Positions 16,232 through 26,366 of a stretch of 36,310 nucleotides of DNA are shown here, piece by piece. The DNA is taken from NCBI GenBank assembly GCA_035632095.1, contig DASQHM010000028.1, positions 1 to 36,310 of the forward strand, written 5' to 3'. How positions within the stretch are numbered: the first letter of the stretch is position 1; each line of letters opens with the position of its first letter. The DNA comes from DASQHM01 sp035632095. Its GTDB lineage: Bacteria; Pseudomonadota; Alphaproteobacteria; Ferrovibrionales; Ferrovibrionaceae. The notes under the pieces were generated by a model, which worked only from the letters and a program-made list of their open reading frames with translations, did no database searches and was not told the DNA's origin. The translations under genes were made by a program, and so were the position numbers.

Positions 16232-17863
16232 CTATTTGATGTTGATCTGGGGCGGACCCTGGTCCGAGTCGGAAGGCTGCTGCTGGATCTCGATCTTGAC
16301 CTTGTTCGGATCGATCTTCGGCCCTTTGTCGAGTCCGGCCAGCACCAACGTTGGGAAGGCGATGACCAACGACACCATGATGAGCTGGATCACCACGAAC
16401 GGTATCGCGCCCCAATAGATTTGTCCGGTGGTCAGCGGCGCCGTGAGCTTGCCCGTCAGCTTGTCGATGAACTCCTTATCGGGCGCCACGGATCGCAAGT
16501 AGAAGAGCGCGAAGCCGAACGGCGGGTGCATGAACGAGGTCTGCATGTTCACGCCGAGGAGCACGCCGAACCAGATCAGATCGATGCCGAGTTTGTCGGC
16601 CACCGGGCCGAGCAGCGGGATCACGATGAATGCAAGCTCGAAGAAGTCGAGGAAGAATGCCAGCACGAAGACGAAGGCGTTGACGAACAGCAGGAACCCG
16701 ACCTGGCCGCCCGGCAGGCTGGTGAGCAGGTGTTCAACCCACAGATCGCCGTTCACGCCGCGGAACACCAGGCTGAACACCGTCGAGCCGACCAGGATGA
16801 ACAGAACGAAGGACGAGATTTTCGCCGTGGTGTCCATCGCCTGGCGAAGCAGGCTCCAGCTCAGGCGGCGATTGGCGAGCGCAAGGATCAACGCGCCCGT
16901 GGCACCCATTGCGCCGCCCTCGGTAGGCGTCGCGATGCCGACGAAAATGGTCCCCAGCACCAGGAAGATCAGCGCCAGCGGCGGCATCATCACGATGACG
17001 ACCTGCTGAGTAAGGCGGCTCAACACGTTGAGCTTGAGCTTCTTGTCGGCCATGGCGATGAGATACGTGGCCAGGCCCGCGATCGCCGACGCCCAGATCG
17101 CCTCCATTCGGTAGGTCAGCAGATAGCCGGCGATGAACGCCGCGATGACGACGACGGCGAGCGAGACATAGCCGACTCTGCCACTCTGCTCGCGCACCGT
17201 GATGGCATCCATCGGCAGAGCCGGCGCCGACTTCGGCCGGAATACCGTCATGATCATGATGAAGACCGCGTACAGCGCGGCCAGCGTCAAGCCCGGAATG
17301 AACGCGCCCTTGTACATGTCGCCGACCGACTTGCCGAGCTGGTCCGCCATGACGATCAGCACCAGGCTGGGTGGGATGATCTGCGCCAGCGTCCCGGATG
17401 CCGCAATTACGCCGGCCGCGAGCCGCCGGTCATAGCCGTACCGCAACATGATCGGCAGCGAGATCAAGCCCATGGAGATCACCGACGCGGCCACCACGCC
17501 GGTCGTCGCCGCGAGCAGCGCGCCGACGAAGATGACCGCATAGGCTAGGCCGCCGCGCAACGGCCCGAAGACCTGCCCGATGGTATCAAGCAGGTCTTCC
17601 GCCATACCGCTTCGTTCGAGGATCAAGCCCATGAAGGTGAAGAACGGGATCGCCAGCAGCGTATCGTTGCTCATGATGCCGATGACGCGTTTGGGCAGCG
17701 CCTGCAGCAGCTCGAAATTGAGCAGGCCGAGCTCTATGCCGACGAACCCGAAGAACAGGCCGACGGCCGCCAGCGAAAAGGCGACCGGGTAGCCGATCAG
17801 CAATGCAACCACCAGCGCCGCAAACATGAGCGGCGCAATATTTTCCACCAACAGGTGCAACAT
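16232..17863 (-). CDS. TRAP transporter large membrane subunit (DctM/FcbT3-like)
   Basis: A 543-residue integral membrane protein with about twelve to thirteen helices, longer than the usual 430 residues of DctM but in line with the FcbT3/TakM branch. Landmarks are PLMFAALVVALLIGYPVAFS near the start, LLAIPFFTFMGLILERSG, GTLAQIIPPSLVLIVMADQ, and the C-terminal NMQTSFMHPPFGFALFYLRS. A hydrophilic, proline- and glutamine-rich tail closes the protein. ATG 17863 lies two bases after the dctQ stop, so the pair is translationally coupled. It uses an ion gradient to move the substrate brought by the DctP protein. Confidence 0.92.
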   Translation of the reverse strand: MLHLLVENIAPLMFAALVVALLIGYPVAFSLAAVGLFFGFVGIELGLLNFELLQALPKRVIGIMSNDTLLAIPFFTFMGLILERSGMAEDLLDTIGQVFGPLRGGLAYAVIFVGALLAATTGVVAASVISMGLISLPIMLRYGYDRRLAAGVIAASGTLAQIIPPSLVLIVMADQLGKSVGDMYKGAFIPGLTLAALYAVFIMIMTVFRPKSAPALPMDAITVREQSGRVGYVSLAVVVIAAFIAGYLLTYRMEAIWASAIAGLATYLIAMADKKLKLNVLSRLTQQVVIVMMPPLALIFLVLGTIFVGIATPTEGGAMGATGALILALANRRLSWSLLRQAMDTTAKISSFVLFILVGSTVFSLVFRGVNGDLWVEHLLTSLPGGQVGFLLFVNAFVFVLAFFLDFFELAFIVIPLLGPVADKLGIDLIWFGVLLGVNMQTSFMHPPFGFALFYLRSVAPDKEFIDKLTGKLTAPLTTGQIYWGAIPFVVIQLIMVSLVIAFPTLVLAGLDKGPKIDPNKVKIEIQQQPSDSDQGPPQINIK

Positions 17864-17865
17864 GG

Positions 17866-18444
17866 TCAGGACCCCACCGGGTGTTGCGGCGGGTGTTCGG
17901 CTTCAACGCCGTGGGCAGCACCCTTCTCGGATGGATCGGGCGCCAGGCCCATCAGGTATGCGACGCGCTTGATGATCTCGGAGAAGCCTTGCAGCATCAG
18001 CATGAAGAAGCCGACCGGCACGAAGAGTTTGAACGGCCATTGCAGCAAGCCTCCGGCGTTGGCCGACATTTCCTGGCGCGCGAAGGAGTCGGTGAAAATC
18101 GGCCACGACAGGACCATGATGATGATGGTCATCGGCAGCAGGGCGACGAAACCGCCCACGATGTCGATCCAGATCTGCACCTTTTTCGGGAAGCGGCTGA
18201 TGATGATGTCGATGCGGATGTGCTCGTTCCGCAGCAAGGTGTAGCCGGCACAGCCGATGAACACGGCCGAGAACAGGTACCATTGCAGCTCCAGCCACGC
18301 GTTGGAGCTGACATCGAAGGTGTAGCGGACCACCGCGTTGACCGCGCTGACCAGAACCGCGGCCAGGATCAGCCAATACAACGTCCGGCCGACCCGCTCA
18401 TTGACCCAGTCGATGAGCCGGCTCAGTTGCAAAAGGATTCCCAA
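17866..18444 (-). CDS. TRAP transporter small membrane subunit (DctQ-like)
   Basis: A 192-residue protein with four hydrophobic helices, typical of DctQ. Landmarks are LSRLIDWVNERVGRTLYWL near the start, the WLELQWYLFSAVFIGCAGYTL helix, and NEHIRIDIIISRFP with the conserved R-I-D. I place the start at TTG 18442-18444 because GGGAGGGG sits five to eight bases ahead of it and the product then matches family length. The open frame continues upstream, but that sequence is not family-like and would run into the divergent permease gene. It pairs with the DctM protein encoded two bases downstream. Confidence 0.85.
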   Translation of the reverse strand: MGILLQLSRLIDWVNERVGRTLYWLILAAVLVSAVNAVVRYTFDVSSNAWLELQWYLFSAVFIGCAGYTLLRNEHIRIDIIISRFPKKVQIWIDIVGGFVALLPMTIIIMVLSWPIFTDSFARQEMSANAGGLLQWPFKLFVPVGFFMLMLQGFSEIIKRVAYLMGLAPDPSEKGAAHGVEAEHPPQHPVGS

Positions 18445-18592
18445 CGTTACCCCTCCCGTATCCCCGGCCCGTTCCAGCCGGTTTGCGGCAATATGACATT
18501 CCGGAAGTTCGGGTGCTAGTCTGCAAAAAAACGTTGGTTCGAGACGATTCGAGGGGGGCGCCATTCCGCACGTCATTTTCGGCCTGAATCCC

Positions 18593-19885
18593 GTGCTGGT
18601 TGCCGCGGCGATCCTGGTCGTCACTTACGTCCTGGTCATGGCCGATCGTTTCGACCGGTCGATCATCGCCTTGCTCGGCGCGGGCGCCATGATCGCGTCC
18701 GGCGTATTGAGTCAGGACGAAGCAATCCGCGGCGTCGATTTCAACACCATCGCGCTGCTGACCGGCATGATGATCCTGGTCGCGGTCGCGCGCCGCTCGG
18801 GCATCTTCGAATATCTTGCCATCCGGTCCGCGAAATTGGCGCGCGCCTCGCCGGCCGGCATTCTCGCCATGCTCGCCGTCATCACGGCGGTCATTTCGGC
18901 GCTTCTCGACAACGTGACCACCGTGCTCTTGGTGGCCCCGGTCACGCTTTCCATCACGCGGCGCCTCGGCGTGGCGCCCTTTCCTTTTCTGTTCGCGGAA
19001 GTCCTGGCATCCAACATCGGCGGCACGGCGACCCTGATCGGCGACCCGCCGAACATCATGATCGGCTCGGCTGCGGGCTTGAGCTTCAATGCCTTCGTTC
19101 TGCACTTGACGCCGGTCATCATCGTGGTCTTGGCGGTGCAGACGCTCGCGGTTCACTTGGTCTGGGGCCGGGCCATGGGCGCGAGCGCCACGGCGCGCGC
19201 AGAAGTCATGGCGCTTTCGGCCGCCGACGCCGTAACCGATTGGCGGCTGCTGAAGCAATCCGCCGCCGTGTCGTTGCTCGTGCTACTGGCCTTCGTCGGC
19301 TCGCGCTACATCGGCCTCGAGCCCGGAACCATTTCCCTCGTTGGCGCAGCGGCGCTCATGCTGCTCGACAACCTGGCGCACCACCGCGAGCGGCAAACCG
19401 AAAAGATGATCGCCAACTATGCCGACATCGACTGGATCACGATTTTCTTCTTCGCCGGATTGTTCGTCGTGGTGCACGGCCTCGAAGCGACCGGCATGTT
19501 GTCGAAAATCGCCAACGCGCTGGTGCAGGCAAGCGGCGGCAACCTCACCGTCGCGGTGTTCGCGGTCCTGTGGGCATCGGCGATCCTGTCGGCGCTGATC
19601 GACAACATCCCGTTCGTGGCGGCCATGATTCCGCTGATCAAGGCGATTGCGCCCGGCCTTGGCGGCGAGGCGGCATTGATGCCGCTCTGGTGGGCGCTGT
19701 CGCTCGGCGCCTGTCTCGGCGGCAACGGCACCCTGATCGGCGCCTCGGCCAACTTGACCGTGGCCGGCATCGCGCAGCGCAACGGCATCCCGTTCGGCTT
19801 CGGCACCTACACCCGCTTTGCCGCGCCGATGACCTTCGTCAGCATCGTGATTTGCATGGCGTATCTCTGGCTGCGCTACCTGTAG
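18593..19885 (+). CDS. ArsB/NhaD-family ion permease
   Basis: A 430-residue inner-membrane protein of the ion-transporter superfamily (ArsB/NhaD/P-protein/SLC13), with about eleven helices in two repeats. Landmarks are GVDFNTIALLTGMMILVAVA, the first hairpin region LDNVTTVLLVAPVT, NIGGTATLIGDPPNIMIG, and the second-repeat equivalents LIDNIPFVAAMIPLI and GGNGTLIGASANL. Family members export arsenite or antimonite, exchange Na+/H+, or move dicarboxylates. The nearby ars operon makes arsenite a candidate, but the gene is separated from arsR by 124 bases and arsR has its own promoter. The start is uncertain: GTG 18593 has no close ribosome site, whereas GAGGGGGG at 18551-18558 points to an initiation codon about ten codons earlier, where only ATT (18563) is in frame. 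Confidence 0.85.
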   Translation: MLVAAAILVVTYVLVMADRFDRSIIALLGAGAMIASGVLSQDEAIRGVDFNTIALLTGMMILVAVARRSGIFEYLAIRSAKLARASPAGILAMLAVITAVISALLDNVTTVLLVAPVTLSITRRLGVAPFPFLFAEVLASNIGGTATLIGDPPNIMIGSAAGLSFNAFVLHLTPVIIVVLAVQTLAVHLVWGRAMGASATARAEVMALSAADAVTDWRLLKQSAAVSLLVLLAFVGSRYIGLEPGTISLVGAAALMLLDNLAHHRERQTEKMIANYADIDWITIFFFAGLFVVVHGLEATGMLSKIANALVQASGGNLTVAVFAVLWASAILSALIDNIPFVAAMIPLIKAIAPGLGGEAALMPLWWALSLGACLGGNGTLIGASANLTVAGIAQRNGIPFGFGTYTRFAAPMTFVSIVICMAYLWLRYL

Positions 19886-19925
19886 GACGGCGCGGCGCTG
19901 GCCGCCCGCCCCCGCCGCCGCAGCT

Positions 19926-19980
19926 ATATTTCGATCTTTCCGGAAATATCGTTGACAAACCGGCTCAGGCGGCTTATTTT
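19926..19980 (+). promoter_or_regulatory. Promoter and candidate ArsR operator
   Basis: TTGACA (19952-19957), 17 bases, TATTTT (19975-19980): a near-consensus sigma70-type promoter about 30 bases before arsR. Immediately upstream of the -35 box lies a perfect seven-base inverted repeat, ATATTTC (19926-19932) and GAAATAT (19943-19949), with a ten-base spacer. It is the best candidate binding site for ArsR autoregulation. Confidence 0.65.
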
Positions 19981-20009
19981 GAGTTTTATCGAAGGATTGG
20001 GCTGATCCC

Positions 20010-20375
20010 ATGAACGCCAAACACGCTGTCGCGGCGCTGAGCGCCATCGCGCACGATCACCGGCTCGCCATATACCGGCTGCTGGTCGAGCGAGGCCCCG
20101 AGGGAATACCGGCCGGAGACATCGCCGGGCGGCTCGACATGCCGCCCTCGTCGCTGACGTTTCACCTTCAGCAGATGCGGCACGCCGGTTTGATCACGCA
20201 AAGGCGTCTCGGCCGGCAGCTGATCTACGCCGCCGACTTCGCGGCGATGAACGGGCTGGTTTCGTACTTGACCGAAAACTGCTGCGGCAGAGGCGCGGAT
20301 GCGGCCTGCGCGGCGGCCTGCAATCCCGCGGCGGCAATTGCCGGCCGCGGCCGCAAGCAAAGGAGAACGGCATGA
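20010..20375 (+). CDS. arsR: ArsR-family arsenic-responsive repressor
   Basis: A 121-residue winged-helix regulator of the SmtB/ArsR family. The recognition helix region is MPPSSLTFHLQQMRHAGLI (about 44-62), followed by the wing RRLGRQLIYA. It lacks the classic CVC pair of the E. coli protein; instead cysteines 91-92 (NCC) and 100 and 104 lie in the C-terminal part, as in the AfArsR-type regulators that bind As(III) with C-terminal cysteines. As(III) binding releases the protein from DNA. It is first in arsR-arsI-arsC-aqpS, behind a strong promoter with a palindrome, and its stop overlaps the arsI start (ATGA). Confidence 0.93.
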   Translation: MNAKHAVAALSAIAHDHRLAIYRLLVERGPEGIPAGDIAGRLDMPPSSLTFHLQQMRHAGLITQRRLGRQLIYAADFAAMNGLVSYLTENCCGRGADAACAAACNPAAAIAGRGRKQRRTA

Positions 20376-20875
20376 AACGGTTTCATGTGCATGTTTCCGT
20401 CGAAGACCTGCAGCGATCGGTTCGGTTCTATTCGACGCTCTTTGCCGCCGAACCGACGGTCCTCAAATCCGACTACGCCAAGTGGATGCTGGACGACCCC
20501 CGCGTCAATTTCGCGATCTCGCAGCGCGGCGGACCGGCCGGCATCGAGCACCTCGGCATCCAGGTGGAAAACGAGCAGGAACTTGCCGGCGTGTACGAGC
20601 GCCTGAGCCGGGCCGAGAGGCCGGTTCTGGAGGAAAAGGACACGACCTGCTGCTACGCGCGCTCGGACAAGCAATGGATCGAGGATCCGCAAGGCGTTTC
20701 GTGGGAAACCTTCCTGACGAAGGGCGAAGCCGCGGTCTATGGCCAGAGCCGCGACAAGGCCGCGACCGCGCCCGCATCTTCCGGTACAGCGTGCTGCGCG
20801 CCGGCAGCGAAGAAAACGTCGGCGCAAAAATCTGCCGCGGCGTGTTGCGGAAGCGGCATCGAAGCCGCGGAATAA
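20372..20875 (+). CDS. arsI: ArsI/CadI-family dioxygenase (C-As lyase candidate)
   Basis: A 167-residue vicinal-oxygen-chelate protein. Likely Fe(II) ligands are a histidine at 5 or 7, H60 (GIEHLG) and E112 (SWETF). The adjacent cysteines C93-C94 (DTTCCYAR) match the As(III)-binding pair of characterised ArsI, which cleaves the carbon-arsenic bond of trivalent organoarsenicals such as methylarsenite. After the domain comes an Ala/Lys-rich tail with two more vicinal cysteine pairs, C141-C142 and C158-C159, probably arsenic-binding. AAGGAG precedes the ATG, which overlaps the arsR stop. Relatives are often labelled cadmium-inducible (CadI), but the ars context favours ArsI. Confidence 0.9.
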   Translation: MKRFHVHVSVEDLQRSVRFYSTLFAAEPTVLKSDYAKWMLDDPRVNFAISQRGGPAGIEHLGIQVENEQELAGVYERLSRAERPVLEEKDTTCCYARSDKQWIEDPQGVSWETFLTKGEAAVYGQSRDKAATAPASSGTACCAPAAKKTSAQKSAAACCGSGIEAAE

Positions 20876-20880
20876 AGACA

Positions 20881-21402
20881 ATGGCGCGCCCGCTCAACGT
20901 CCTGTTTCTGTGCACTGGCAATTCGGCCCGAAGCATCCTGGCAGAAGTGCTGCTCAACTATCGCGGCAAGGGGAAATTCCAAGCCTATAGCGCCGGCAGT
21001 TTTCCCAAAGGCCAGGTGCATCCCATGTCGCTGGCCTTGCTCTCCGCCATGAAGCTGCCCGTCGCGGGATTGCGCTCGAAAAGCTGGGACGAGTTCGCCG
21101 GACCGGAAGCGCCGGCGATGAATTTCGTCTTCACGGTTTGCGACCAGGCGGCCGGAGAAGCGTGCCCGGTCTGGCCGGGCAATCCGGTCACGGCCCACTG
21201 GGGCGTGCCCGATCCGGCCGCCGTAGAGGGCTCCGAAGAGCGGCGCATGGCCGCGTTCCGCGACGCCTACTGGCGGCTCGACGCGCGCATAAAGCTATTC
21301 GTGTCGCTGCCGTTCGAAAAACTGGACCGCATGGCGCTCAAGCGCGAGGCCGACAGGATCGGACGGCTGCGCCCCGACGCGGCAAGCGGGCGGGCCTCTT
21401 GA
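20881..21402 (+). CDS. arsC: Arsenate reductase, low-molecular-weight phosphatase type
   Basis: A 173-residue protein of the LMW protein-tyrosine-phosphatase fold. The nucleophile loop is CTGNSARS with C11, and the catalytic aspartate is in GVPDPA near 111. Further cysteines C87 and C95 (TVCDQAAGEACP) correspond to the shuttle pair of the thioredoxin-linked arsenate reductases. It reduces arsenate to arsenite in the cytoplasm. A five-base gap separates it from arsI, and its stop overlaps the TTG start of the aquaporin gene. The 30-residue C-terminal extension is lysine- and arginine-rich. Confidence 0.92.
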   Translation: MARPLNVLFLCTGNSARSILAEVLLNYRGKGKFQAYSAGSFPKGQVHPMSLALLSAMKLPVAGLRSKSWDEFAGPEAPAMNFVFTVCDQAAGEACPVWPGNPVTAHWGVPDPAAVEGSEERRMAAFRDAYWRLDARIKLFVSLPFEKLDRMALKREADRIGRLRPDAASGRAS

Positions 21403-22157
21403 ACGCACGCAGCCAGAACTGGCGGAAGCTTGCGGCCGAGTTTGTCGGCACCGCGTTGCTGCTTTGCGCCATCGTCGGCTCCGGCATCATGGGCGAGCGG
21501 CTGTCCGGCGGGAACACCGGTCTCGCCCTCCTGGCCAATTCCATCGCGACCGGTGCCGCCTTGTTCGCGCTGATCCGCGGCTTCGGCCCGGTCTCCGGCG
21601 CGCATTTCAATCCCGCCGTGACCCTGGCCATGGCCGCCGCCGGCGCCGTGCCGCGCTCGGCCGTCGCGCCTTACGTCCTGGCGCAATGCCTCGGCGCCAT
21701 CCTCGGCGTGTGGGCGGCGCATCTGATGTTCGATCTGCCTATCCTGCAGATCTCCGCGCATGCGCGCGATGGCGTGGGCCAATGGACCGGCGAGTTCGTC
21801 GCCACGTTCGGACTTCTGGCGGTGATCGAAAGCGGACGGCGTCACTATCCCGCCGCGTTGCCGGGCGCCGTGGCGCTCTACATCGTCGGCGCCTACTGGT
21901 TCACCTCCTCGACTTCCTTCGCCAACCCCGCGGTCACGCTGGCGCGGTCGTTGACCAATACGTTTTCCGGCATCGCGCCGTCGGGCATCGTGGCTTTCGT
22001 GCTGGCGGAAAGCGTGGGCGCGATCGCGGCGGTCCTCCTGATGCGCTGGCTTAACGGCGAACCGTTGGCCGCGCAGGGATCAGGCAAAGGTCTAGCGCTG
22101 CTTCGGCCGGAGCTCCTCCGGCGGCTGTTCAGGTACGAATTCGTCCGGCGCGGGTGA
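21399..22157 (+). CDS. aqpS: MIP-family channel (AqpS-like arsenite channel)
   Basis: A 252-residue aquaglyceroporin-type channel with six helices. The first half-helix motif is HFNPAVTLA and the second SFANPAVTLARS, with the arginine of the selectivity filter. The usual opening AAEFVGTALLL is intact. I place the start at TTG 21399-21401, which overlaps the arsC TGA and gives MNARSQNWRKLAAEF; the family N-terminus supports this. In Sinorhizobium meliloti, AqpS lets arsenite made by ArsC leave the cell down its gradient; the same role fits here. Its last 66 bases overlap, on the opposite strand, the end of a TRAP permease gene. Confidence 0.88.
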   Translation: MNARSQNWRKLAAEFVGTALLLCAIVGSGIMGERLSGGNTGLALLANSIATGAALFALIRGFGPVSGAHFNPAVTLAMAAAGAVPRSAVAPYVLAQCLGAILGVWAAHLMFDLPILQISAHARDGVGQWTGEFVATFGLLAVIESGRRHYPAALPGAVALYIVGAYWFTSSTSFANPAVTLARSLTNTFSGIAPSGIVAFVLAESVGAIAAVLLMRWLNGEPLAAQGSGKGLALLRPELLRRLFRYEFVRRG

Positions 22158-23573
22158 TCGCGCCGGACCGACGCTCCGCCCGGCGGCCGGTCGTTCCCAG
22201 CCATGGGGCAGCGTGGTGACGATGCCCGGCACCAGCCACACCAGGGCCAAGCCGACAAGCTGGATGGCGATGAAGGGCGCGACGCCGCGATAGATGTCGA
22301 CGGTCGCCACGCTTTTCGGCGCCACGCCGCGCAGGAAGAACAGCGCGAAGCCGAACGGCGGCAGCAGGAAGCTGGTCTGCAGGTTGACCGCGGTCAGCAC
22401 CGAGAGCCACACCGGATCGACGCCGAGAAGCAGCAGCGGCGGCATGGCGATCGGCACCACCAGCAACACGATTTCGAGCGCGTCAAGGAAAAAGCCGAGC
22501 CCGAAGCAGACGGCCATCACCGCGGCGACCGGCCCGAGCGTGCCGCCGGGCAACCCAGTCAGCAGGCGCGTCACCAGCAGGTCGCCGCCGAAACCGCGGA
22601 AGACGAGCGAGAAGGTCGTGGCGCCCATCAGCAGCACGAAGACCATGGACGTGAGCTTCAAGACGCTGCGCACCGTCTCGCCAAGACGGGACCAATCGAG
22701 CTGTCCGCGCACGAAGGCATAGATGGTCGCGCCGACCGCACCGATGGCCGCCGCCTCCACCGTATAGACAAGCCCGGTCACGATGGCGGCCAGCATGGCG
22801 AGAATGAGCCCGAGCGGCACAAACAGCGTGCCGATCAGGCGCACCCACGAAACCTTGCGCGCCAGCGTCGCGGCCGACGGCGGGCAACGCGCAGGCGCGA
22901 AAATCGCGACCGCAACGACGTAGGCGATATAGAGCGCCAGCAGCAGGCCCGCTGGCACGACCGCGCCGAGATAGATCTGCTTGATGGTCAGCGGCGTGGT
23001 GACGAGTTCGCCGCGCGCCAGTTGCGCCTCGATTGTGGCGCGCTGCATGAAATCGCCGAGCAGGATGAGAACGATGGACGGCGGCAGGATGGTGCCGAGC
23101 GTGCCGGCGCTGCAGACGATGCCGCTGGCGAGCCGCTTGTCATATCCCGCGTCGAGCATGCTGGGCAGTGCCAGCAGACCGATGGTGAGCACGGTGGCGC
23201 CGACAGCACCGGTCATCGGCGCGAGCAGCATGCCGATGATGAAGCTCGCGATGCCGATGCCGCCGGCACGCCGCCCGAACAGCCCGCTCAAACCTTGGAG
23301 AAGATCGGCCGCGAGCGTCGTCCGCTCCAGCACCACGCCGAGATAGAGGAAAAGCGGTACGGCTTGCAGCAGGTCGTTCTCCATCAGCCCGACCACGCGC
23401 AGTGGCAACGCGGACAGAAGGTGGAAATCGAACAGGCCGAACAGATCGCCCACGAAGGCGAACGCAACCGCGGTGCCCATGAGCGTGAAGGCAACCGGAA
23501 AGCCGAACATCAGCAGCACGAACACGGCGCCGAACATGGCCAGGGCCAGAACTTCGCCGGTCGACTGAACCAT
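22092..23573 (-). CDS. TRAP transporter large membrane subunit (second DctM-like)
   Basis: A 493-residue permease with about twelve helices. Landmarks are LMFGFPVAFTLMGTAVAF, LLQAVPLFLYLGVVLERT, GTLGTILPPSIVLILLGD and NLQTSFLLPPFGFALFFLRG, parallel to those of the DctM protein encoded at 16.2-17.9 kb, so the two are paralogues. ATG 23573 lies eight bases after the dctQ stop. The C-terminal tail, rich in Pro, Glu and Arg, is encoded in the stretch that overlaps aqpS and may be less constrained. No binding protein gene accompanies it here. Confidence 0.9.
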   Translation of the reverse strand: MVQSTGEVLALAMFGAVFVLLMFGFPVAFTLMGTAVAFAFVGDLFGLFDFHLLSALPLRVVGLMENDLLQAVPLFLYLGVVLERTTLAADLLQGLSGLFGRRAGGIGIASFIIGMLLAPMTGAVGATVLTIGLLALPSMLDAGYDKRLASGIVCSAGTLGTILPPSIVLILLGDFMQRATIEAQLARGELVTTPLTIKQIYLGAVVPAGLLLALYIAYVVAVAIFAPARCPPSAATLARKVSWVRLIGTLFVPLGLILAMLAAIVTGLVYTVEAAAIGAVGATIYAFVRGQLDWSRLGETVRSVLKLTSMVFVLLMGATTFSLVFRGFGGDLLVTRLLTGLPGGTLGPVAAVMAVCFGLGFFLDALEIVLLVVPIAMPPLLLLGVDPVWLSVLTAVNLQTSFLLPPFGFALFFLRGVAPKSVATVDIYRGVAPFIAIQLVGLALVWLVPGIVTTLPHGWERPAAGRSVGPARSPAPDEFVPEQPPEELRPKQR

Positions 23574-23581
23574 GCCGGCTG

Positions 23582-24103
23582 TCAGCGCTCCGAATTGGAC
23601 GGCAGCGCCAGCAGCGCGGCGAGCGCACGCGCGGCGTGGCCAAGCGCCTGGATGCCCATGAGCGCCACGAAGGCGGCGAGCAGCGCCTTCAGCAGGAAAT
23701 ATCCCGGGGTATAGGTCTCGGCGAAGGCCTCCCGCTCGACCCACGAGTTGAGAACGATCGGCCACCCGAACCAGCCGAGCAGCGCGAGCCAAGGCAACAG
23801 GAACAGCGCCGTGCCCGCAAATTCGACCAGCGCCCGCATCCGCGCGTCCATGCGCTGGTGGAAAATGTCGACCCTCACGTGCCCGTCCCAGCGGAAGGCA
23901 TAGGCCGCGCCGAGCATGAACACGGCGGCGTGGACGACCTGGCCGATGTCATTGGCGACGATATGTCCGCCGTGGAAGAACTCCCGCAGCGGCACTTGCG
24001 CGAACAGAAGCCCGACCACGCCGAGCACCAGCCATGCGGCCCACCGGCCGGTGGCATCGCTGATCGCGTCGCAAAAGTCCGCAATGCGCCCGAGTGCCGG
24101 CAT
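23582..24103 (-). CDS. TRAP transporter small membrane subunit (second DctQ-like)
   Basis: A 173-residue protein with four helices. Typical features are the N-terminal helix WAAWLVLGVVGLLFAQV, the DIGQVVHAAVFMLGAAYAF helix, and WDGHVRVDIFHQRM, the DctQ loop with R-V-D. ATG 24101-24103 follows GGGAGCGGGG; the open frame upstream is not family-like. It pairs with the adjacent large subunit. No DctP gene is visible nearby, so the pair may use the binding protein from 15.1 kb or one encoded elsewhere. Confidence 0.87.
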   Translation of the reverse strand: MPALGRIADFCDAISDATGRWAAWLVLGVVGLLFAQVPLREFFHGGHIVANDIGQVVHAAVFMLGAAYAFRWDGHVRVDIFHQRMDARMRALVEFAGTALFLLPWLALLGWFGWPIVLNSWVEREAFAETYTPGYFLLKALLAAFVALMGIQALGHAARALAALLALPSNSER

Positions 24104-24202
24104 CCCCGCTCCCAGCAGCCCTAACGGCCGCCGGCCCAGATTGCGGCAACCCGCCCGGTCTGGCAATTCGCCGCCTTTGCGCCCAGCCGGTCGCATTCCC
24201 GA

Positions 24203-24235
24203 TTGGCGGACGGCGGCGGATTTGAGCTATACAAT
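24203..24235 (+). promoter_or_regulatory. Weak promoter candidate for the beta-oxidation fusion gene
   Basis: TATACAAT (24228-24235) resembles a -10 box; TTGGCG (24203-24208) lies 19 bases ahead. The spacing is long, so this is only a candidate, but it is the one AT-rich spot in the gap between the divergent TRAP genes and the GTG at 24273. Confidence 0.3.
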
Positions 24236-24272
24236 CGGCCCAACGGCGAATACCAAAAAGGGAGGATTGCCC

Positions 24273-26360
<2,088 letters not shown>

Positions 26361-26366
26361 GACGCC

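Noticed and set aside
16421..17548. Long plus-strand frame opposite the TRAP permease gene
   Set aside because: The translation is mostly Arg, Asp, Glu, His and Gln, the typical antisense image of a hydrophobic membrane protein.
22203..23714. Plus-strand frame of 503 codons opposite the second TRAP permease
   Set aside because: Same antisense signature as above (polar, low-complexity product); the minus-strand gene has strong family motifs.
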